A stretch of DNA of 57,632 nucleotides from Muribaculaceae bacterium (GTDB lineage Bacteria > Bacteroidota > Bacteroidia > Bacteroidales > Muribaculaceae): NCBI GenBank assembly GCA_017557625.1, contig JAFYYG010000057.1:1-57632 (forward strand). The letters are read 5' to 3'. Each line of letters starts with the position of its first letter. The stretch's first letter is position 1. Position numbers and translations under genes: made by a program. A model generated the notes under the pieces. The model was not told the origin of the DNA and searched no databases. It worked only from the letters and a program-made list of their open reading frames with translations. Shown here piece by piece: positions 51,657 to 57,632 of the stretch.

Positions 51657-54263
51657 ATGACACGATTTACACGTTTCTTTGCTTTTATTGCCATGTTACT
51701 CATGTGCGGCATGGCGATGCAGGCCGCTTCCTACACCTACACTGTGCCCAAGCACGAGTTCCGCTCAGCGTGGGTGGCAACAGTGTGGTGCCTTGATTGG
51801 CCCGAGACACAAGCCTATGGTGCAAACGCCGAGGCGAAGCAGAAAGCGCAGCTCGACCGTATGCTCGACTCGCTCAAGAACAACAATTTTAACGCCATCA
51901 ACTTCCAGGTGCGCTCAATGTGCGACGCCATGTATGAGTCGAGCTATGAGCCCTGGTCAAGCTACCTCACCGGTACCCGTGGACAGGTGCCCACATGGGA
52001 CCCGTTGGCCTATGCTGTGGAAGCATGCCACCAGCGCGGCATGGAATGTCACGCATGGATTAATCCCTACCGCTACAGCAGCAACGGCATCGAGCAGTGG
52101 GACGCCGCCGGCAACCCTCAAGACATGGAACTTCGCCAGTCGGGGCTGCTGCTGAGCGCCGGCAGCTATGTTGTGCTTGACCCCGCCCGCGACGAAACCA
52201 TAGAACGCATTGTAAACGTGTGCCAAGAAATCATCACAAAATATGATGTTGACGGAATCCTCTACGACGACTATTTCTATCCCGACGGCATCCCAAGCGG
52301 CAGCGACGCTGGAGACTACCAGGAGTGGCTTGACAGCAATGTTGACATGACATTCGGTGACTGGCGACGCGCTAATGTGAACCGCATGGTGCGCGCTGTC
52401 TATAACATGATACAAGAGACACGCCCCGACATCCGTTTTGGCATCTCGCCGGCAGGCGTGGCGGGAACTTCGGCTCCCAATTACGGTCTTCCCCATTGCC
52501 CGGCAGGCAGCGACTGGCAGTACAACACCATCTACAGCGACCCCTTGGCATGGCTCAACGAGAAGACCATCGATTACATCTCCCCACAAGTATATTGGAA
52601 GATTGGCGCCACCGCCGACTACAGCAAAATCGTGCCCTGGTGGAACCAAGTTTGCGACTACTTCGACCGCCAGCTCTTTGTGTCAAACTCCATATCTGGC
52701 ATGACAAGCACGAGCACTGAGCTCCAACACGAGGAGTATGCCAACGAGGTGCAGCTCAACCGCGACTACAGCTTTGATGGCGCACCAGGTGCCATCTTCT
52801 ACAGCTGCAAGTACCTCTATCGCACCGGAAACCGCGAGGAACTCGCCACCTACCTCAAGCGCAAAGTGTTTACCCGCCCCACTCTGCCACCGGCAATGCC
52901 GTGGAAGCCAGGCATCGACCCTGGTGTGGTCACCAACCTCACCAGTCAGGACCATGTGCTCTCGTGGAACGGCTTTGACAACTACAAATACTCCATCTAT
53001 GCGGTGCCCAACAGCGTGGAGCCTGCGCAGTTCAACAAGGAGGCCGAGATGCTCCTTGACGTGAGCTACACAACCAACTTCACCATCCCCGATGACGCGC
53101 GCTTCGGATACTACTATGCCGTGTGCCCCGTGGACCGCACCGACAACGAGTTTGAGCCAGCGTTCCTTATCCCGCCCGCCGACCAGCAGCTCGCCGCTCC
53201 TGTGCTCCTTTCACCCGAGAATGGTGCACTTGTCCCCGACCCGTTCACCATGAGCTGGGAAGCTGTTCCCAACGCTCAAGGCTATATGATTGAATTGGCA
53301 ACCAACGAGGACTTCAGTGATGTGAAGCGCCAAACAACCACCGCCACCAGCATTTCGTCGAGTGCCTTTGGCGAATTCCTGCCACGCAACTACTACTGGC
53401 GTGTGCGTGCCTGCGCCGAGGGCTATCAGGACGGCGTGAGCGAGACTCGCTGGTGTGAGCCTCAAGTATTCACCATCATCTATCCCGGTAACGGCGATGA
53501 TAATATTCACCCCTCATTCACCGCACAGTGGCTCACCGGTGGCTCTAATGCGGAAGCGACACTTGAAATCGCCACCGACGACACCTTCACCAACATCGTC
53601 TTCAGCGGCACATCATCGACCGGCGAACTCGACATCCCCAAATACACCCTCGTGCCTGGCACATATTATTATATGCGTGTACACATGATTGACAACGGCA
53701 ACTACCGCGAAACTGGCACATTCACCTTCAAGACCGCCTATCTGGAGGCCACCCCACCCACCTTCGCCATCCCTACTGATGGCGGCACGCTCTACAGTGA
53801 CCAGTATGTGACTGTTGACCGTCAGGAGGCTGCTGTTTCCTACACAATAGAGATTTCGACCAGCGCCACAACTTGGGGGCGCACACGCTTTGTGGAGACA
53901 GTACGCGACTTTGCCTACCACACGACACAACCTGCCGGCAACATCAAGGTGAACAATAAACTTATGGAAGACGGCAAGACCTACTATGCCCGTGCCCGAG
54001 CAAGCTACAACACCGAGAGCGGTGCCGCCAATACCCCTTACGGCGACGTGATTTCCTTCGTCTATAACAGTGGCACTGCCCCTGAGGTAATATTAGGTGA
54101 TGTGAATGGTGACGGCTCAGTCACCGCCGCCGATGTGACCGCTCTCTATGACTTCCTGCTCAATAACGACACTACCAATCTCGTCAATGGAGACGTAGAT
54201 GGCGATGGCAACATCACCGCCGGCGACGTAACTAAAGTTTACGACATATTATTGGGAATTTAA
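51657..54263 (+). CDS. GH10-like (GHL10/DUF187) glycosidase with C-terminal dockerin
   Basis: 868 residues with a signal peptide (about 1-23). The GHL10 barrel spans about 32-400: EFRSAWVATVWCLDWPE, FNAINFQVRSMCDAMYES, ECHAWINPYRYSSNG, VDGILYDDYFYPDG, RFGISPAGVAG and IDYISPQVYWKIG. The family is a predicted glycoside hydrolase clan; substrate is unknown. Three fibronectin/Ig-like domains follow (about 420-790; for example PVLLSPENGALVPDPFTMSW). The last 57 residues are a dockerin (GDVNGDGSVTAADVT, GDVDGDGNITAGDVT). It should act at the cell surface on a polysaccharide. It has its own promoter. Confidence 0.87.
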   Translation: MTRFTRFFAFIAMLLMCGMAMQAASYTYTVPKHEFRSAWVATVWCLDWPETQAYGANAEAKQKAQLDRMLDSLKNNNFNAINFQVRSMCDAMYESSYEPWSSYLTGTRGQVPTWDPLAYAVEACHQRGMECHAWINPYRYSSNGIEQWDAAGNPQDMELRQSGLLLSAGSYVVLDPARDETIERIVNVCQEIITKYDVDGILYDDYFYPDGIPSGSDAGDYQEWLDSNVDMTFGDWRRANVNRMVRAVYNMIQETRPDIRFGISPAGVAGTSAPNYGLPHCPAGSDWQYNTIYSDPLAWLNEKTIDYISPQVYWKIGATADYSKIVPWWNQVCDYFDRQLFVSNSISGMTSTSTELQHEEYANEVQLNRDYSFDGAPGAIFYSCKYLYRTGNREELATYLKRKVFTRPTLPPAMPWKPGIDPGVVTNLTSQDHVLSWNGFDNYKYSIYAVPNSVEPAQFNKEAEMLLDVSYTTNFTIPDDARFGYYYAVCPVDRTDNEFEPAFLIPPADQQLAAPVLLSPENGALVPDPFTMSWEAVPNAQGYMIELATNEDFSDVKRQTTTATSISSSAFGEFLPRNYYWRVRACAEGYQDGVSETRWCEPQVFTIIYPGNGDDNIHPSFTAQWLTGGSNAEATLEIATDDTFTNIVFSGTSSTGELDIPKYTLVPGTYYYMRVHMIDNGNYRETGTFTFKTAYLEATPPTFAIPTDGGTLYSDQYVTVDRQEAAVSYTIEISTSATTWGRTRFVETVRDFAYHTTQPAGNIKVNNKLMEDGKTYYARARASYNTESGAANTPYGDVISFVYNSGTAPEVILGDVNGDGSVTAADVTALYDFLLNNDTTNLVNGDVDGDGNITAGDVTKVYDILLGI

Positions 54264-54369
54264 TAATATAACGTAAACTTGATAAGAATAACTTACTGTG
54301 CCTGAAAGGTGGAGTGGAATTTGCTTGACGAAAAGAATATCAAGCAAAAAATGAACTTGCTAAAAATTA

Positions 54370-54406
54370 GGCAATTATATAGAGGTGCATACCCTATATA
54401 ATTGCC
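54370..54406. terminator. Bidirectional hairpin between converging genes
   Basis: GGCAATTATATAG and CTATATAATTGCC pair perfectly over 13 bp with an 11-nt loop. The flanks are A/T-rich on both sides. It lies between the GHL10 gene and the small secreted protein gene. Confidence 0.65.
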
Positions 54407-54426
54407 TTAAATTATTTAAAAATCAA

Positions 54427-54966
54427 TTAATCTATCCCCAGCAGTTTATAGGCGCGGCGGAAAAGCAATTCACTCATCCTGCTCAGGCCTTTACCATCAG
54501 GTCCTGCATTATGCCCGTGGCTTGATACCGAGCGGCCGTCGGAAAGTCTTGCGCTAAACGACCACGCATATCCGTCAAGGGGCTGGATTTCGGGCTCATA
54601 GCTCACGCCGTAGTCAAGCATCTTCTCCTCCTCGATAATCTTTAAGGCCTCCTTGAGAAGTTGCTCGCCGTCGGCGGGGAAAAACTCTTTCTCCTCGGTG
54701 TTGGTACCCCTTACCGCAAATACCACCTTGCCGTTCTTGCGTTCCAGGCGCACCTCTGCCACTGGTTGCATCCTCATTCCCTGATGTTGATACTCCACCA
54801 TGTCGAGGATGCACCGTTCTTCTTTTGCTTTCACTGTTTTTTTGTTTTTAACGGTTTTCTCTTTTCTCGCTTTGTTGCGGCGTTTTTTCGACTTCGCCTC
54901 AACATTGAATGTGCCGCCTAACATCGCCAGCACAAGCACTAAAATTGTAATCTTAAAAATCTTCAT
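54427..54966 (-). CDS. Small secreted protein of unknown function
   Basis: 179 residues. The signal peptide is MKIFKITILVLVLAMLGGTF to about residue 24. A very basic segment follows (about 25-50: KSKKRRNKARKEKTVKNKK). The rest is a compact domain with CILDMVEYQHQGMRMQPVAE, VRLERKNGKVVFAVRGT and GYAWSFSARLSDGRSVSSHG. I do not recognise the family; similar small secreted proteins with a conserved Trp occur in gut Bacteroidales. It has no dockerin. No promoter box is obvious upstream. Confidence 0.65.
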   Translation of the reverse strand: MKIFKITILVLVLAMLGGTFNVEAKSKKRRNKARKEKTVKNKKTVKAKEERCILDMVEYQHQGMRMQPVAEVRLERKNGKVVFAVRGTNTEEKEFFPADGEQLLKEALKIIEEEKMLDYGVSYEPEIQPLDGYAWSFSARLSDGRSVSSHGHNAGPDGKGLSRMSELLFRRAYKLLGID

Positions 54967-55028
54967 AATCAGTTAGGTTTTATGGTTAAATATAAATATT
55001 CATCGATCTGGTTTTTAACCGCATTATC

Positions 55029-55212
55029 ATCAAACAAACTCAACAAAGAAATGCAAAATCAACAAAAAATTTTGTTCTAGTAATATTTTCTTGTTGTTTT
55101 TTGTCAGGTTTTGAATAAAATGCTCACGCTCGCAAGGCTTTAAGCAAGTTTAGCCTTGTCTTGCTTAATCGCATTTTTGTTGTTTTTGTTTGATAAAAGT
55201 GACATCGCTGAA
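55029..55212. repeat. Short element with 19-bp terminal inverted repeats, copy 2
   Basis: The left end ATCAAACAAACTCAACAAA and the right end (55176-55194) are inverted repeats at 17 of 19 positions. GACATCGCTGAA follows as in copy 1 (34086-34190). This copy has an extra roughly 70-bp core containing GCTCACGCTCGCAAGGC. Confidence 0.65.
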
Positions 55213-55255
55213 CAGTTATGGTTAAATAGAAATGTGCAAAAAAGCGTTATCATTA

Positions 55256-57632
55256 TCATTGGCCAAGCAGGATGTTATATATTACGGTGATGTCGGTGCT
55301 GGTGATGTAGCCGTCGCCGTCCACATCGCTGCTGTCGATGAATTCGGTGTCGCCGTCGAGGAGATAATTATAGATTGCCGTCACGTCGGCGCCAGTGATA
55401 TCGCCGTCGAGGTTCGCATCACCATCGTCAAACTCCTTCACCACACTAAATTTCAGCCATGGGTTGGGCTTGCCGTTATACTGCGCTTGCTGATAGAGAC
55501 TTATTGTTCCTTTGGGCACAATCAAGGTGCTTGCAGCGGGAATGCCAGTAAATATGTATGAAACATTATTGCCGTTGCTATAAGCATAACCATAAGTCAC
55601 CCCTTGAGGTTCCTCTATTCTTGATGCTACAACATTGAGTTTTTTGCAGCCATTGAAAGCATAGTTTCCAATAGAGACCATGGTGCCAGGAATAATCATC
55701 TTTGTAAGCCCCGTGCAATTATAGAATGCATAAGTGCCTATTGATGTCACCGAATTAGGAATGGAGACAGATGTCAAACTAGTGCAATTAGAGAACACAT
55801 TATCATTTATTGATGTCACTGAATTAGGAATGGTGACAGATGTCAAGCTAGTGCAATTTCTAAAAGCATAATATCCAATCAAGGTCACCGAGTTAGGGAT
55901 GGTTACAGAGGTCATTTTATTGCAATACTGAAACGCATAGGCTTCAATTGAAGTTACAGAGGCTGGAATGGTCAACGAGGTGAAACGGGCATAACTGAAA
56001 GCTGCTTTGCCAATCTTAGTAACGGAGTTTGGAATGCTCACCGAGGTCAATGCTGTGCAACCAGAAAATGCATTCGGCTTTATCTCTGTCACACCGTCAG
56101 GAATCACAAGATCAGTGATTTTATTGCCATTAAGATAGAGATTATGCGCATAATCCAATGGATTGCTATAATCTTGAAAATCAATATTGCACCAAGCGGT
56201 AAGGTCGCTGATGTTCACTTGGGTTAAGCCTGTGCAATTATAGAAGGAATTCATTGCAACCGATGTCACCGAGCTGGGGATGGTCACCGAGGTCAAACCG
56301 CTGCAATTATAGAACGTGTACTGCTTAATTTCTGTTATACCATCAGGAATGACAAGAGCAGTGACTTCTGTTCCATTTAGATATAGCTTCTTGGCATAGT
56401 ATAAAGGGTTGCTGTAAGTAGTATTAAAAACAATCTTACACCATGCGGCAAGGTCGCTGATTTTTACCTGAGTCAAGCCTGTGCAATTATAGAAGGCATA
56501 ATTGCCAATCTCAGTCACTGACTTGGGGATAGTCACCGAAGTCATGCCACTGCAACCATTGAAAACTCTTTCACCAAGCGTTGTTACTGAGTTAGGGATG
56601 CTAACTTGAGTCAAACCAGAGCAGTTAGTGAAAGCATAATTGCCAATTTTTTTAACTGTATTTTTAATGGTTATCGAAGTTAAACCCGTGCATTGCTCAA
56701 ATGCGTAGTTGGCAATTCCAACACATCCGTTTTTAAGAACAATAGATGTGCCACTGGGCATTGTGCCTTTATATTTATAAGCCACCATGCCAGCATAAAC
56801 CAGTCCATCGGGTTGATTGTCGAGCCACGGAGTTCCTTTAAAGGCATACTCGCCTATAGTCGTTACCGAACTTCCCATATTCACCGATGCCAGACTAGTG
56901 CATGATTCGAAGGCTCTTTTTCCGATTTCTGTCACCGAGTTTGGAATTGTGACAGAAGTCAAGCCAGAACACCCACTGAACGCTTCATCACCGATAGATG
57001 TCACCGAGTTGGCGAGTGTCAGTATAGTCAAACTTGTGCAATGATTGAAAGCACCGTTACCAATTGAAGCGCTTGCGATTGATGCCGAGGTCAAACCTGT
57101 GCAGTTTTCAAAGGCATCCATATCAATTTCTGTTACCGTGTTGGGGATGTTTATTGATGTCAAGCCTGTGCAATGCGCAAAAGCACTCCGTCCAATTGAA
57201 GCGCTTGCGATTGATGCCGAGGTCAAACCTGTGCATTCATTAAAAGCATAATTGCCAATCGTTGTTACCGTGTTGGGGATGTTTATTGATGTCAAGCCTG
57301 TGCATTGTGAAAAGGCACTTTGCCCAATTGAAGTCACCGAGGTTGGAATGGTCACCGAGGTTAAGCTTTCACAACGATAGAAAGTGGCAAATTTCACACT
57401 TGTAATAGTGCTTGGGATAACAAGATTAGTCAATTTGGTGCCATTTAAATAGAGATTCTTGGCGTTATATAAAGGATTGCCCCAAGCATCTCCAAAGTCA
57501 ATATTACACCACGCTTCAAGGTCGCTGATATTGACCTTTGTCAAATTGTAACATCCCGAGAAGGCACAACCATCAATAGTTGTCACCGAACTTGGAATGG
57601 TCACCGAGGTCATTTTGCAGCAATAGAAGGCA
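55256..57632 (-). CDS. BspA-like leucine-rich-repeat surface protein with C-terminal dockerin (partial)
   Basis: The frame is open through the right edge (AFYCCKMTSVTIPSSV), so the N-terminus is missing; about 792 residues are seen. It consists of roughly 23-residue LRR_5 units of Treponema/BspA type (for example YNCTGLTSVTIPNSVT, IGNYAFNGC). Longer inserted blocks recur three times (ISDLAAWCKI, NPLYYAKKLYLNGTEVT). A short linker domain (GIPAASTLIVPKGTISLYQQ) precedes a two-repeat dockerin (GDANLDGDITGADVT, SDVDGDGYITSTDIT), which ends at NILLGQ. BspA-type proteins bind host or other surface ligands. The ligand here is unknown. Confidence 0.88.
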   Translation of the reverse strand, partial: AFYCCKMTSVTIPSSVTTIDGCAFSGCYNLTKVNISDLEAWCNIDFGDAWGNPLYNAKNLYLNGTKLTNLVIPSTITSVKFATFYRCESLTSVTIPTSVTSIGQSAFSQCTGLTSINIPNTVTTIGNYAFNECTGLTSASIASASIGRSAFAHCTGLTSINIPNTVTEIDMDAFENCTGLTSASIASASIGNGAFNHCTSLTILTLANSVTSIGDEAFSGCSGLTSVTIPNSVTEIGKRAFESCTSLASVNMGSSVTTIGEYAFKGTPWLDNQPDGLVYAGMVAYKYKGTMPSGTSIVLKNGCVGIANYAFEQCTGLTSITIKNTVKKIGNYAFTNCSGLTQVSIPNSVTTLGERVFNGCSGMTSVTIPKSVTEIGNYAFYNCTGLTQVKISDLAAWCKIVFNTTYSNPLYYAKKLYLNGTEVTALVIPDGITEIKQYTFYNCSGLTSVTIPSSVTSVAMNSFYNCTGLTQVNISDLTAWCNIDFQDYSNPLDYAHNLYLNGNKITDLVIPDGVTEIKPNAFSGCTALTSVSIPNSVTKIGKAAFSYARFTSLTIPASVTSIEAYAFQYCNKMTSVTIPNSVTLIGYYAFRNCTSLTSVTIPNSVTSINDNVFSNCTSLTSVSIPNSVTSIGTYAFYNCTGLTKMIIPGTMVSIGNYAFNGCKKLNVVASRIEEPQGVTYGYAYSNGNNVSYIFTGIPAASTLIVPKGTISLYQQAQYNGKPNPWLKFSVVKEFDDGDANLDGDITGADVTAIYNYLLDGDTEFIDSSDVDGDGYITSTDITVIYNILLGQ

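Noticed and set aside
55600-57600. Regular repeats that might suggest a CRISPR array
   Set aside because: The periodicity is in codons (about 69 nt), the units vary and stay in frame; they encode leucine-rich repeats.

Overview
The window reads as chromosomal DNA of a gut-type Bacteroidales bacterium. Muribaculaceae or Prevotellaceae is my best guess; the family cannot be fixed from the sequence alone. Reasons: promoters of the Bacteroidetes form (TTG, about 20 nt, TAnnTTTG), no strong Shine-Dalgarno sequences, many lipoprotein signal peptides, Sus-type starch enzymes (GH97, SusA-like GH13, CBM20-GH77), BspA-type leucine-rich repeats and DUF1573 proteins. I see no tRNA, rRNA, CRISPR array, intact insertion sequence or prophage gene.

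Layout. 1-592: start of a secreted protein with an N-terminal dockerin module (runs off the left edge). 0.9-4.6 kb: pheT, a cupin and yebC. 4.6-5.1 kb: non-coding, with a probable small RNA. 5.1-12.6 kb: a hypothetical protein, a beta-helix lipoprotein, a large CBM26-carrying alpha-amylase with a C-terminal dockerin, and a divergent aspartic protease plus lipoprotein. 12.9-15.5 kb: an ECF sigma factor with an unusual one-piece anti-sigma/beta-barrel protein, and a repeat-rich small lipoprotein. 15.8-21.7 kb: acyl-CoA synthetase, glgB, a LOG-family enzyme, a cobalamin adenosyltransferase and a four-helix-bundle protein. 21.9-26.8 kb: a 1633-residue starch-binding-type surface protein. 26.9-36.9 kb, all on the minus strand: malQ, susB-like GH97, pulA, susA-like GH13 and a PIG-L deacetylase. 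37.2-41.1 kb: two tandem zinc-ribbon membrane proteins and a GH25 lysozyme. 41.5-49.2 kb: two DUF1573 proteins, meaB, a lipoprotein, an LD-carboxypeptidase, an ABC exporter and a LAB_N membrane protein. 49.4-57.6 kb: three dockerin-tailed secreted proteins (OB-fold protein, GHL10 glycosidase, BspA-like LRR protein running off the right edge) and a small secreted protein.

How it fits together. The main theme is alpha-glucan use: a secreted amylase and a starch-binding protein at the surface, pullulanase/SusA/SusB for oligosaccharide breakdown, MalQ for maltodextrin rearrangement and GlgB for storage glycogen. No SusC/SusD pair or SusR is present here. Three of these transcription units (amylase, 1633-residue protein, malQ operon) carry the palindrome GCAAACGTTTGC or a one-mismatch version exactly 55-56 nt upstream of the -7 box. 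This is a probable shared operator for a regulator encoded elsewhere. Cobalamin adenosyltransferase and MeaB point to a B12-dependent methylmalonyl-CoA mutase elsewhere in the genome.

The most unusual signals are: five dockerin-type modules without a cohesin in view; the constant-spacing operator; short self-similar phrase repeats that begin right at stop codons between co-directional genes; a 19-bp terminal-inverted-repeat element present twice; and an anti-sigma factor fused to an outer-membrane-type barrel. All functional calls rest on motif recognition by eye. No database search was run.
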